A DNA stretch of 64,000 nt from Progne subis subis (Eukaryota; Chordata; Aves; Passeriformes; Hirundinidae), in assembly GCA_022316685.1 (NCBI GenBank), contig JAKJHU010000257.1, forward strand, positions 232,663 to 296,662. Direction: 5' to 3'. The notes under the pieces were generated by a model. That model worked only from the letters and a program-made list of their open reading frames with translations, was not told the DNA's origin and made no database searches. A program made the translations under genes and the position numbers. Shown one piece after another: positions 1 through 11,528 of the stretch (position 1 is the first letter of the stretch; each line of letters starts with the position of its first letter).

Positions 1-360
1 GTTCTTTCACCTTCTTCTTCATGGTTTTGGGTGGTAGTTTTCTAATTGGGTGAAAAGGTCCATATTGCAGATCTCATGTGGTTGGTTGTTGGGTTAGAAA
101 TGGAGGTGATATGTGCATCATCTTGTTATTGGACAGATTGTGCTTGGGGCCCTTGGAAAGAATTAGAGATGGAGCCATTTTCTACCTTGTTGGCTGGAAC
201 TCACGGCTTGTGGGACAGTGCTTTAGATAAGAATTGATAAACTTTTAAAAGAATTGATAAAAAATTGATATAAAGATATCTGAGTCCGAACACAAAAAAC
301 TGCATCTCTCGTGCTTTAATCTCAGCTCTAATGGGAGGAGAGGAAGATAAAAAACCACAC
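1..360 (+). mobile_element. Possible endogenous-retrovirus LTR fragment, cut by the window edge
   Basis: The segment has the layout of a 3' LTR half: a GC-richer stretch with a GGGGCCC block near 147, then an A-rich stretch with the repeated word AGAATTGATAAA (from about 228 and 250), then a U5-like part reading GAGTCCGAACAC (about 282-293) and CTCTCGTGCTTTAATCTCAG near 306-325. Bird LTRs often end with this kind of 'opening sequence then CTCGTG...CTCAGC' text, but I know this only as a general style. The left end lies outside the window and no terminal CA plus target duplication could be fixed on the right. It could instead be ordinary unique DNA. The 63-codon open frame inside it is not recognisable. 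Confidence 0.35.
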
Positions 361-875
361 AGAGAAGTGCATGGAATTATCCTTCCCCAGGGTTGCAGAT
401 AGGTTTACTGTGTTCATATTGTGCAGAAATACATACATTGTGAAGTCTTTCAGACAAAGTGTAGAAATAGTGACTGCGCATACCTTCCTGTAGTTTATTC
501 TAAAACAATTCTGACCTGCTCAAAGAAGGTCTTTTATATATTATTGTGGTCTTTCATATCATGTTGTAGAAGAGCAACTAAGAGTCACTGGAGCCTTTAT
601 CAACTCCTGGTCTATTATTAGTGGTTCAAAAATGTCCCTTCCATAGTCTCTCTCCAAGGTATAATATAGTCAGGTGGATTTGTGCCTTCTCAGCTAGGGT
701 ACATTACCATGTAGGAAGGTAGGAAGTGGAGCCTACCTCAAGCAGGGTGTATCCTTTGCAGAATCTTCTATTGCAGTTATTGGCAGGAGGGGGAAGGAAG
801 AATTCACCTCAGCCTGAAATACTGGTGAATCTCTGATTGACAAAAGGAGAAGCTTCATATTGCTTTAATAATAAT
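361..875. other. Unique AT-rich non-coding DNA
   Basis: No gene, RNA or known repeat is visible here. The one open frame (421-621) has no recognisable domain and no codon bias that would set it apart from chance. Confidence 0.6.
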
Positions 876-985
876 TAAACAAAACAAAACAAAACAGAAA
901 TAAAAAACAAAACACACACACAGACAAAAACAAACAAACAAACAAACAAACAAAAAAACCCCAAAACAACAAAAAAACCCACCAC
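876..985. repeat. A/C-rich simple repeat, (AAAAC)n and (CAAA)n
   Basis: On the plus strand the tract contains almost only A and C, first as AAAAC units, then as CAAA units, then with short C clusters. On the other strand it reads as T/G, which gives a meaningless Phe/Val/Cys-rich open frame. It is one of about a dozen similar tracts in the window. Confidence 0.9.
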
Positions 986-1949
986 CACACTGAAAGGACA
1001 GAAATGGGACCAAATCACACCCAGCATTGATTTATATCTCAGTATTTCAAAGAGTTTCAGAATTAAATAATCTATCCTTTTTCCAGTCCATGTTAGCAAA
1101 AAAGGAGTGATGTAACACTGCAACTGTATCAATTTCTAGTGAATATTCAAAGCTAGAGAGATCTGGGCTCTTTATTTAGTGAAGCAACTTAGGCACCTTT
1201 AAAAGATAAATCTATACTCCTACATGATGCTCCCACCTAGAACTGGAGTTGCGAAGATACAGTTGGTGATCCTTTAGAATTAAATAGTGTTCAATTAAAC
1301 TCACAGTATGCCTTTTTAGGATATATGAATATCATCATCCAAAAAAGAATGCTCATGATATGTTTCTTTGATGAAAATTTTGAGTCCATCAAAAATTGCT
1401 GTCCCTTTTTTTTTTTTTTTTTTTTTTTTTTAAGGGATGGATGTATCATAATGTCACACACCCATGTTTCTTTTAATAGAAAATATTTAAATGTGACAAT
1501 CAGTGTAATGTTAAATAGTAAATTGGCATACTTTAGACAGAATGAATGTTCATCATGCTCTTGTTTGCTCATAGGAAAATAACCTAGGGAAAAAAACCTT
1601 TTTAAACAGTTCTTTGGAAAGAGGTATCAGGACTCGTTTAACAAAAAGGGAACAAATAAATTATCATCTATGGAAAGTGAATGGGGTTTTTTCATAAAGG
1701 AATGTTCTCAAAATGTGGTCCCTTTATAAAGACTAATAGAGCTGTATTTTTATTTCTTAGAAATTTGATTTTCATTTTGTTACCCTAAAAAAATCTTCTG
1801 TTTTTATTACATCTGATTCTTATACCATCAGAGGCATTAGTACTGAAATTAACTAGTAGACTGATTTCAGGTATTCTTTAGCCCTAAAAAAACCCTGTCT
1901 TTGCAAACCATCCTGCCTACTTAAGGGAAGCTTGTCAAATATTAATCAA
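986..1949. other. Unique AT-rich DNA with a T26 tract
   Basis: Positions 1406-1431 are 26 T in a row; open frames across it on both strands are poly-Phe or poly-Lys artefacts. The rest is unique-looking, apart from the hAT-like word listed separately near 1704. Confidence 0.6.
1704..1721 (+). mobile_element. Possible hAT (Charlie-type) terminal fragment
   Basis: The text GTTCTCAAAATGTGGTCC resembles the terminal inverted repeat and subterminal sequence of ancient Charlie/MER5-type hAT transposons, which commonly start CAGTGGTTCTCAAA. Only about 18 bases match, the first few terminal bases are absent, and no partner end or 8-bp target duplication was found. A chance match is quite possible. 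Confidence 0.2.
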
Positions 1950-2925
1950 TAGGTAGGGTTGGAAAAACTTCATCCTCAAGTCCAACAGTAAAACCTAACT
2001 GTGAAGTCCACAACTAAACCATGTTCCTAAGTGCCATATTTAAATATCTTTTAAACCACTTCTCTGGGGAGTCTCTTCCAATGCCTGGTCACCCTCTCAG
2101 TAAAAAAATATTTCATAATATTTCATTTCAAACCTTCCCAGCTGCATTTTGCACCCATTTCCTCTCATCCTGTCACTTATTACCTGGCAGAAGAGGCCAA
2201 TCCCCACCTGGCTACAACCTCTTTTCAGATAGTTGTAGGGAGTGATAAAGTCACTCCTAAGCCTTCTTCTTTCCAGGCTTAACAACCCCAGCTCCCTCAA
2301 TAGCTTCTCAGAGGGTTTGAGGTAGTTAAAACCACACTATGTACTGGAGGTGGCAATGCAAGTATGCAGGGTAGAGAAGAACAACTGCCTTCTTTGACCA
2401 GCCAGCTATACTGACCTTAATACACTCCAGGACACTGCTGGGTGCTTTTTTTTTATGCTTGGGCAGCTGTTGACACATATTCAACTTCCCAACAACCCAA
2501 TCTGCCCAGGTCTCTTTCTGCAAGACCATTCTCTAGCCTCTTATCTCCCAGTTTGTACGTATGGTGGAGAATCCAGCACTTGCTCTTGTTTAATTTCATA
2601 CATTTGGTGATTGTCCAGCTCTCCAGTCTATCCAGACCTCTCTGTAAGACTTCTCCAACCTCAAATTCCTCCTAGTTTACTAACAGCAGCAAACTTATTC
2701 AATATACATATTATTACTTCACCAGATCATTAATGAAAAAAATTAAAGAGCATTGGCCCTAAAATTGGGGCCTGGGTAACCCCACTGATGCCAGCCTGGC
2801 ATTACCCCATTTACTACAATACTTTGAGCCCAACCCATTAGTCAAATGTTCACCCAATGTATGATGGATTTGCCTAACTGGATGCTGGACATTTTGTCCA
2901 GAAGGACACTGTGAGAGACAATATA
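1950..2925 (-). mobile_element. CR1 LINE fragment (3' UTR plus part of ORF2), minus strand
   Basis: Read on the minus strand, the element runs from the reverse-transcriptase palm (about 2900 to 2560) through the ORF2 C-terminal part (2529-2326) to the 3' untranslated region, ending near 1950 in text like GTTGGAAAAACTTCATCC on the plus strand. The words GGCTTAACAACCCCAGCTCC and GTCCAGAAGGACACTGTG are standard antisense CR1 text. CR1 inserts usually lack a poly(A) tail and a clear target duplication, and neither is seen. The copy is old: it carries many point changes and indels. It is truncated at its 5' end near 2925. Confidence 0.9.
2326..2790 (-). pseudogene. Decayed CR1 ORF2: reverse-transcriptase palm and thumb
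   Basis: Several CR1 polymerase motifs survive in translation on the minus strand. VTQAPILGPMLF (plus-strand 2735-2782) corresponds to the family's VPQGS-type motif. KFAAVSKL (2673-2696) lies where the catalytic FADD box should be, so both catalytic aspartates are gone. Downstream, KLNMCQQ and CIKVSIAGWSKKAVVLLYPA (inside 2326-2529) match the conserved KLNMSQQ...SRSRE...LYSAL stretch of the C-terminal part. Frames shift between the pieces. This is a dead copy and not a host gene. Confidence 0.8.
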
Positions 2926-5900
2926 TGTGAGAGACATTGATGCACATAACATTGAAGCATATTACTGGCATATATACTCTATATTTTCTTGAGTTTGAGA
3001 ATTTCCACTAATGAATTAGTGAATGATGGGAATAGATTGGGGTAGGATTACATTAAATGGTACTTGCCTGTCATACAGAAGTCTTCCATTGAACGTAATA
3101 ATTTCTCTTCAGGTTTGAGTGATTAGGCCTGGGCCTGATTTACCAGAGCTGGAAGTGAATTGCATTTCTTTGATTATCATGTATTGGGGAAACCTAATTG
3201 CAGATTTGTATAGCACTATATGAATTGATTTATGGATTTCTGGATATTATATTAAAATACTTCATTGAGGTTTTGGATTTAGACTGGCTTACTTTATATA
3301 AAAAAATTATTTGAAATGTGCCAGTGTTCAGTTTTGATTGTTCACTCAGTAGATTTAGCACTCAAGAAAACATTTTCTTATTAGCTAGACTGCTTCACTT
3401 AGGGTGTTGTAATTCCTTAGCAGAATTCTCAGCATTACTGCATCATTGTTCATACATTATTATTGATTATACAATTTAGAGTCAGTATAAGACCCTTACA
3501 TTTTAAATCCTAATCAATACATTGCCAAACATTTCACTGTTATGATTCACATTTGTGCAATATGTTCAACTGTTCTCCATTACCTGAGTCCATCAAAACG
3601 CAATATATTTTTATCCAGAATTAGTAATAGACTCTTCTGCCATTGCTTGAAGAAATGGAAAATTTTTAGCCCCAGAGATAGAATATATGCAATGATATTC
3701 TTAAAGGCCTCCTTTGATCATCACTTCCTGATAGTTACATATGTTGTAAGAAATTACCTAATACAAGTAAAAGAGTTTATGTATTCCAATATGCAGCTTT
3801 AATAAGAAAAATTAAAATAGGTTCTAATGAAAGTATTTGGAAAAGTCTACTGAATTTCAGGTAAAATCATCTTGTTACTCTAATTATGCAAGAAATATGT
3901 GTCATCAGCGTCCTCATATTGTGTAGAAATTTTACCCAGAGTTGTCCAAACATTGTCTGTTTAACTTTGAAATAATGTGTTACTCAGTACTCAAAAATAC
4001 AAGAATATGTAGGGCATATAAAAAATAGTATTTTAAATGTATAAGTCACAAAATCATTTTTAGAAATGTGTCCTTGTCTTTAGTTTTCCCCCCTTTTTTA
4101 GTAATATTAGTAATTTTAGTAATATTTTCTTGAAAACTATTACTATTCTTTTGATGTGACTAGAGGCAGCACTGTATTTTCTTTCTAACAACTGTTGAAG
4201 GGATAGCTCTAATTTGTTTCTTCCTTTCTCAGCTTGGAAGGAAAGTTGAGTAATCAATAGAAGCTAAGTTCAAAATTAATTTACGTATTTTAAATAAAAT
4301 AGCATATTACAGCTACAGTGCTTCAATATGTACTACACTAGCAGACACTTTAGTTTCTTGTATTATACAGAAACTGTCACCAAATAAAAGAAAGGAAACG
4401 GGGAAAAACTGTGAAGCAGTATGTAAAGAAATGTAATTTCCCTCCATACACCTTGTAAATGCAGTTGTGACTCAGAAATAAATTCTGGTCACAAGGAGCT
4501 CACCAATGTTCTCAGTTGAAAGATGAACTAGCAGTGATAAACATTCTTTTTATAAAATAGATTATAGTCAGCAATATTTGATTACAGTTTGAAGGAATTA
4601 TAGGGTTTATGAATTATTTTAATTCATGTAATATTTCAATAATAAAATCTTTCCAACAGGAATTTCTATCATAATTTTAGTGAATTTAAATTGAAGCTTC
4701 ATTTACAATATGAAAATCACACTTTGCACAATATTTTATCACTGTAATGATTCCTAGCTTTCTCATAATTTCTGAATAGTAAAATACATTATTTTAAGAT
4801 TATTAGTAGCAATAATATATCACAATAATATATCAGTATATCAGAATTATTAATGAAAACATATATATTATATAAGCTTCAGTTTCATTAATTCTTTATT
4901 AAAATACTGTCTTATACAGAGATGTCTCCTTAAAAGAAGTATGCTTTGATTGGTTAAGAATTTTTGATAACATATTTTTAGCTTTATCTAAATTGTAACA
5001 TATTCAAAAGACATCAACTAAATATATCTAACCATGCCACATTCCAATGACTTCACATACACATTTTGCAAAATATTCTCTACAATATTATAAGTTAAAG
5101 TACAAGAAACTTATTAACAACATCCCAGAACCTATATAAAAAAATGTTGTGATTTCATAATAATAGGTGTGATCTCTGTTCAAGATTTTCTGCATAGTGA
5201 GTGAAAACAGAAACACCAAAATATGATAGTTCTTTTGATCATTTAACAAAAAATGTGCGGATTTTTCAAGCATCACAGGTTTCTCTTAAAATTCAGTGGA
5301 AGCCTAGGTAAACTCATAATAGCATTACATGATATGAATATTTTACAATTATTATATTAACAGCCTCTCAAGATTCAAAATTGAGGTTTTCCACTTCAGT
5401 GAGTGTATGAATCCTAATAAAATATGCATACCTAACTATGTAAGACATAAAGAGCAATTTAATTCTACTACAACAGTTACTTAATCTCTTACCTTTTCTT
5501 GTGTTCTGTATATGTTGGAGAAAGAACTTCAGAAATCTGTCTTTTAAGTAGATTTAGTGCTGTAAAAAATGAACAGGTTAATAGCAATTCTGTCTGTGAT
5601 GCACTTTTTAAAGTTGCTTGTTTGACTCCCAGTAAGCTGTTCTCACAGCCTCTAAATTTTAGTATTTATATTAAAATTGAAACCAACAAAAACTAAATGC
5701 ACATAAATTGTTATTTATAGCAGTTTCATATTCATTCTTCAACTTAATCAATGAGTATTAAAACTGGAAGTGGCAAAGCAAGTTTGCAGTTCTTTCTCCT
5801 TCAAAAACACAAACAGTAAATCATAACCACACATAATTTCTGCTGTTATATATTGTAAAGGTTATGTTTATACTATGAGCTGTGAATTAGATTAATGAGC

Positions 5901-6036
5901 TTTCTCAGCACCATAAACCTCCTCCACCAAAACAGGAACTAAATTGCAATAAATCACTGTTTATGTTCACATATTTATGGGACAGCAAAGATTTAGAGTT
6001 CTTCTACTTGGAAAACTGCCCCAACAAAAGAGTATT
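2926..6036. other. Unique AT-rich non-coding DNA
   Basis: About 3.1 kb with no gene, RNA gene or recognised transposon. Open frames are short and read like random translation of AT-rich DNA. A perfect 13-bp tandem duplication lies at 4810-4835 (CAATAATATATCA twice). Confidence 0.6.
4810..4835. repeat. Perfect 13-bp tandem duplication
   Basis: CAATAATATATCA occurs at 4810-4822 and again at 4823-4835 without mismatch, followed by a partial third echo (GTATATCAG). It looks like a recent slippage or duplication event. Confidence 0.85.
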
Positions 6037-6062
6037 AAAAAAAAAAAAAAAAAAAAAAAAAA
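6037..6062. repeat. A26 homopolymer
   Basis: Twenty-six A in a row, followed by CCAACCACAAAACCCCAC. The sequence before it shows no SINE or processed-gene body, so it is not supported as a retrotransposon tail. Confidence 0.9.
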
Positions 6063-7536
6063 CCAACCACAAAACCCCACAGCTTCTGTATTGTAAGGTG
6101 GATGAACAGGGGCAAAAACATGAACATTGTTTTCACTTCACTATAATAATGCCTGTAATTTATTAAAAGCAAGTGCTAGAGCAAAGCTTTATTGCCAATG
6201 TTTCAGCCAAAGTGACAACACACCATCCATATACATTTTTAAATAACAACCTGTGATTTCTCCTTTTGTGGCACTGAATATCACAACTATTAAATTACAC
6301 ATATTTTTACATTATTCTCGAAATTAATACTTTTTTTTTTTTTAATAAAAAAAGAAAATTGGTGATGGAATGGTACAAGAAAACTCTATTCTTTACATGC
6401 AGTCATTAAAAATTCCTTCCATGAACTTGAACAGCATTATTTACTTCTACACATTTTTTCACTGCTGATTTCAGATTACAGTGGTTGTGATTTCTAAATT
6501 CCTCATAGGAAAGTCCTGTACTTTCTGCACTTTCTGCATTTAATTTCATCAGTCTTTCATTCAACAGTTTATTTTGTCAACTATCCATAACATTTTCTAC
6601 TATCTGTACAAGAGAACTTAATAAGACCTCCTCAATTTTTAAGAAGCCTTGTTCTTGATTTTTTAAAAGTATCAGGTCTTTAAGGAAAAAAAAAAAAAAA
6701 AAAAAAAAAAGGCATTTGTTTTCAAGGAACTGTTCTGCAAATATACCTACTTTCCAATGTCTAGTGTAATATTTTCTATTTATGGAGAAACACCATAAAT
6801 TATAAGAAGAATGTTTTATAGAGCTACTACTTTTTTTCTTCCAACAGCTTCTAAAAGGGGTGCAGTGTTCTCTCCCCTTCCCAGGTATAAATGCCTTTGT
6901 GAGCAACTTAAGTCGTCTCTTCAACATATTGCAGACAAGTCATCAGCACAACAAAGAAGAGGGATATTCTTATCACTCCATGCATTGTTAAACTGTGGTA
7001 CCGATTTTTATAGAATGTAGCAGATGGCAAAATCTTACATGAAATACAAAAGTCATCCGATAAGTTCAAAAAAGAAAAACAGGCATGAATTGTAAGATTT
7101 GTTAAAGGAAGTGATATTTTGTGCTTCCTACACTACAGCTTTGTGTTCCAACACTCTTCCGGATAGCATTTATTATCTGCTATCAAGGAAGTATTAGAAC
7201 TGCATGGTGCTTAACTTAGTTCTTATGGCTCTTAATCATTGAATGGTTCTTATTTTACATTCTTATGCAATGCAGTGTCTTCTTCACTCATCTGCAGGAA
7301 CATATCTGCTATCATCTCATCTGAGAAATGGTAAAATGGTGGCAGTTACTGAGTCTTTTATGTAAGTGGAAAAGTGAATGCAAGATCTTTCTCAGAAATA
7401 AAATTACTCATTTTAAGTTTAAGTGATTAGTTAATAAAAAGTTAGGTCTTGAAGAAAAGAGTGATCAGTTTGAATTTATATGCAGAAGGTAGCACACAGA
7501 GGCACGTGACACTGCAAAGATGAATTTTATTTTAAA

Positions 7537-7554
7537 AAACTTTGAGAACCACTG
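7537..7554 (-). mobile_element. Possible hAT (Charlie-type) terminal inverted repeat
   Basis: AAACTTTGAGAACCACTG is the reverse complement of CAGTGGTTCTCAAAGTTT, which is very close to the terminal inverted repeat of Charlie-type hAT elements. This would mark the outer end of an element lying to the left. I could not find the other end or an 8-bp target duplication (the 8 bases after it are TCTGCATA). The match is short, so the call is tentative. Confidence 0.35.
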
Positions 7555-8108
7555 TCTGCATAGAAACATATTATTTCAGGTTTATAGTTTCTCAGGAACC
7601 AGTCATGACTTTTAACAAAAGTAAAACAAAATAAAACAAAACAAACAAAGAAACAAATCCAAACCATTAGAATATATACTTTGTAAGAGAAAAGTAAGTC
7701 TCTTGCCTAATGCAATATATCTGTATTGTTCTTCTTTCTCTCTTGAACCGCCTCAGCAATTTTTTGCATTATACTTTAGTTGTTTCAAAATATTGAAAAA
7801 TTACACAGATGATGAAGAAAGACCTTCTATTAAAGAGTCAATCTGATCTCTGCTGATTGTATATGCCAGGATGCTATATCCATGTTGTTCAATGGCTTAT
7901 TCCTCTTCACTGGTTGTAAAAGGATCATATACTCCGTCAGATATAGTTCTCACTCAGTGGGAGTCTGCATATAGCCCTCCTGAGGAACAGTAAATCTTTA
8001 ATACAAAATGAAGGAGTGTTTCTTTTAGCATGTGGAGAGCTGAAATTAATGGCATCTAGTCTAGAAGCAGAATGGTAAGTTATGCAGTATCAGTCAGTGT
8101 GAAATAGG

Positions 8109-8160
8109 TAAAAAAAAAAAAACCACCAAAAACAAAAAACAAACAAACAAACAAAAAAGG
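8109..8160. repeat. A/C-rich simple repeat
   Basis: A12 followed by CCACCAAAAAC and (CAAA)n units; no C cluster longer than two. Confidence 0.85.
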
Positions 8161-8521
8161 CAAAAAGGAAAAATCTCCAGTTAAATGACCAATCCCAAAT
8201 GTTCTTGCTCAGATCCGAAACTCAGAGTAGTGTCTAGTAAAGGTAAGTTTATGGACTCAGAAAATGTCAGATATAAGGTTCTAGTGAGATTTAATTCCTT
8301 AGATATACTACAGTAAGTTAGTTAATTGCAATAGTCAGCTATTATATTCATTGCTTTTATTTGAGAAAAAAAAGATTACTGTTTATACTCTGTACATCAG
8401 AAGTAGCAGGAACAGCAGAGTTTTCTATTCAATAATTAATGTTTCTGTTGATCTGACACAACAGGGTAATTCTAAAGGATTGACACTTTTAATCAGTTTT
8501 AAAATATTTTTTTCCTTGGAG

Positions 8522-8802
8522 ATCATACAATAATAGAACAAACTGAGTTGGAAGGGATCCACAGGGATCATCGTGTCCAGCTCCTGGCCCTGCACAGAAC
8601 AACCCCAAAAATCACACCATGTGCCTGAGACCATTGTCCAAACACTTCTGGAACTTGGATTGGTGAGGCCAGTCCAGTGCAGAGCAGAGTGGGACAATCC
8701 CCTCCCTTGCCCATCTGTGATGCTGTGCCTGATGCACCCCAGGACAGGGTTGGCCCTCCTGGATGCCAGGGCACTGCTGGCTCATGTTCAACCTGCCATG
8801 AA
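8522..8802 (-). mobile_element. CR1 LINE 3' fragment, minus strand
   Basis: The left end reads ATCATACAATAATAGAAC then GAGTTGGAAGGGATCC, the antisense of the CR1 3' terminus (the usual TCCCTTCCAACTC ... ATTCTATGAT). The interior contains the familiar GTCCAGCTCCTGGCCCTGCA. The right end has CTGCTGGCTCATGTTCAACC, which belongs to the ORF2 C-terminal region, so part of the 3' UTR between the two is missing. The copy stops near 8802, where the text becomes AT-rich. Confidence 0.9.
8612..8802 (-). pseudogene. Decayed CR1 ORF2 C-terminal fragment
   Basis: On the minus strand, RLNMSQQC followed by ARE-GIVPLCSAL and DWPHQSKFQ (single frame within 8612-8833) matches the CR1 ORF2 region after the polymerase domain (KLNMSQQC...SREVIVPLYSALVRPHLEY). 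The copy contains short insertions relative to the family pattern and has no start of its own. Confidence 0.7.
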
Positions 8803-10514
8803 CTATCATATTAAGAAGCCATATACACACCATGCAGGAAGGGACAAGTTTATGAATCTTTCTTTGTAATGGGTAGGCAGCCCATCTTCAGCAGAGACAG
8901 TCCTTGCATTTTAAATCTGCATGACATTGACAAAGCGTTGCCACAGTTATCATGATTTTTATGCTACAGTTAGTGTTCACATGCAGTGAACAATGAACAT
9001 GTCTCAAAGTCACTTTTTATCAACATAAATGACAAATTCTGGAAACATCTAGCTCTTTATGGCTTAATTAAGGTACTTCTTAGTCATCTGGGTATACACT
9101 TACTCATCTCTGCAGTTTTTCTATAAAAGAGTTAACCGCCCATAATCTTTGAGGGTTTTAGCATATTAAGGCTTGCAAGTGTATCCATCATATTAAAAGC
9201 AAAATTTCTGGAATATTTACAGGCTGATCAAATTTTGAAGACAATGTTGGTTTTTTTTTCCCCTGAAGTGAGCAATTAGTTTTTGCATTTTCTGTCCACA
9301 GAAGAAGCTTTGAGTACCCTAGGTTTTCCAGTTTTTTTCAAGGCCTTAAGTGGATTGTGGAAGACTGCTGACCTGATTCCTAATAGTTTGGTTAAATAAA
9401 AACCTAAAATCCAGTGTCACTCTATCTGTACTGGCTGGTTTTGTGAAAAAGTTTTGTTCTTTCTCCAAGTAAAATATGAATTTCATTTTACCATAAAACG
9501 TAAGAAAAAAGCAATTTCATCTTTGATACAGAAAACCAATAAAAATATACTAAAGATAGTAAAGGAAAAACACAAAAGTTCAGATTATTGTCTAAAATGC
9601 CACTAAGTTTTAGGACATCTCTTGATGTTTTTCTTTATTTTGTTTGCTGTTAGGTGCATTTAGTAAATTTATATTAGGCTTGCTCCACCATGAGAAGTCT
9701 TCATTTCACACAGTGAAGATCACATACAGAAGCATTGAAATAAGTGTCATTTAAATTTCATAGTAACAAGAATAATATTTTTAGAAACAGACACATAGAT
9801 ACGTTTAGCTGATAATTTGTGTGTTGTTGTGGCATATGATGATTATGCTACTTTTCCTATTTTTCTACCTTTTAAAAAGCATTGTGCTAAAAAAAAATAC
9901 TCTTCATCCATTTCTCATGAAGAAATAAGGAATTTTACAAAGAGAAAATTTTCTTCTGTAATGTTTTTTAATTTTGTATATATATATATATCCCAATATC
10001 TATCTAGAGAATGTAGTTGTTTCTTAGATAGTGGAAAAACCACATACTATTCAAATGTCCAGATTGTTTCACGAGACAACTCAGGTACTACACTAAAACC
10101 TAGATATTAAGTGACATATTTTATTATGATTTATGGGCAATCACTTCTGACTTGCCGTATCTGAATTGTGATGTAGTAAGGTGCTGATGGGCAAATAGAA
10201 GGAATCAGAGGATATACTTATCCCCAATTAAAGTAGATGGCTAAACTGGATAACAGATCACCTACATGGCCTGTCTTCCCCCCATTAACCAAGTTTAGTG
10301 GAACCCAAGACAAATGCAGCTTATTGTAAGCACCCTGGAGTTTTCTGGGGAGTGCTATTTGTACAACTCATCATCCTAGTCCAACAAGATTTTTTAAGTA
10401 TAAACCTAAACCAAAAGATTAACCTGGTCTTGCTCTGGAACTCTTTATGCTTGGCTAGAGATACTGCTTTAATTTCATCAGGAACTGACATGATTTTTAT
10501 TTTCTGTTGTTCAG

Positions 10515-10556
10515 GTGGTGGTGGTTTTTTGGTTGTTTTTTGTTTGTTTGTTTTTA
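10515..10556. repeat. T/G-rich simple repeat
   Basis: GGTGGTGG then (GTTT)n text; on the minus strand it is the same kind of A/C tract seen elsewhere in the window. Confidence 0.85.
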
Positions 10557-11414
10557 GCGTGACTCCGTTCAGTCAGCAAACCCACCCAGTAATACAGGTG
10601 CAATCCACACTTCGCAACTTGACAGCTGACAAATTCTGGAAGCTCAATTCTTGTTAACCAGTAACCTTTCTGTTTCCCTGGAAGATGCAGTGACAGTACA
10701 ATGAGGATTATAAGATTCTTCACATTATTTAGCACAGATTTTGTTCTCCCACAGAGACAACAAATTCCATGAACAATACAGATGCTAGATTTGACATTTC
10801 AGATATTTTGCCCCTGTTTTTTGTTAGCTGTGGAACTCATGTTATTTTACATAAGCAGCTCAGGTGACACAGTAATAGACGAAGAATATGAAAGAATTAA
10901 TCATACTACCCCTCCAGACTTAAATTACAAATGGCACTAAAGAGACAGAAAATACCTATGTGAAAGGAGAATCTTAATTGTGACCTAGTTGGCTTTATTA
11001 GAGATAATTAGGTCAGTGGAGCTGGCCTAATTTTTTAATTAATAAATTGATTCTAAAGGAATACATGAAAATTTTGCCAGACTTTAATAATCTAGGGAGG
11101 GTAATTACATTGAAGAGATTACAAAAACAGTTTTTAACTACTCATATTTCATTTTAATAACTTGACTCTTACATAACAGTTTTAAACTATGCTGTACTGT
11201 AGCTACAGTGTAGGTGGTACTTCTTATAAAGTTAAGATAAATATAAACTAGAAAGTGTGCACTTCTTTCTCTCCCAGATTCTCTAGTCTGTCTTACTTGG
11301 GAAAAATTCATTAGCATTTTTTTTCCCCATTCCTTTCCTATGTATTTCCAAATAGAAAATGCAGATAATTTTAGCAACCTGAAGATATCAAAATTGTGGG
11401 TAAGTTTCCCAGAG

Positions 11415-11528
11415 GTTTTTGGTTGGTTGGTTGGTTTTTTTTTGGCTGTAGGTGTGGGGTTTTTTTGTGGGGTGTTTTTTTTTTTTTTTTTTTTTTTGGT
11501 TTGATTTGTTTTTTGTTGGTTTTTTTTT
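11415..11528. repeat. T/G-rich simple repeat
   Basis: (GGTT)n at 11420-11434, then long T runs interrupted by G clusters, ending near 11528. Hydrophobic Phe/Gly/Val open frames over it are artefacts. Confidence 0.9.

Larger units (their letters stand above)
6063..8521. other. Unique AT-rich DNA with poly(A) and A/C tracts
   Basis: No gene is seen. Simple tracts: A25 at 6686-6710, AAAAC/CAAA units at about 7617-7657, and an A/C tract at 8109-8160. The 116-codon open frame at 6577-6927 (minus) exists because it runs through the A25 tract as poly-Phe; its flanks are not recognisable. Confidence 0.6.

Noticed and set aside
46..237. 63-codon open frame at the left edge
   Set aside because: No recognisable domain and it lies in LTR-like text; there is no gene context.
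875..1132. 85-codon minus-strand frame rich in Phe, Val and Cys that looks like a membrane protein
   Set aside because: The hydrophobic part is the translation of the A/C simple repeat at 876-985 read as T/G.
6037..6062. Poly(A) tail of a processed pseudogene or SINE
   Set aside because: The sequence upstream shows no gene or SINE body, and no flanking duplication was found.
6577..6927. 116-codon minus-strand frame
   Set aside because: It depends on reading through the A25 tract as poly-Phe; flanks show no domain.
10298..10657. 119-codon plus-strand frame with a Cys/Gly/Val-rich segment
   Set aside because: The segment is the T/G repeat at 10515-10556; the remainder is not protein-like by any family I know.
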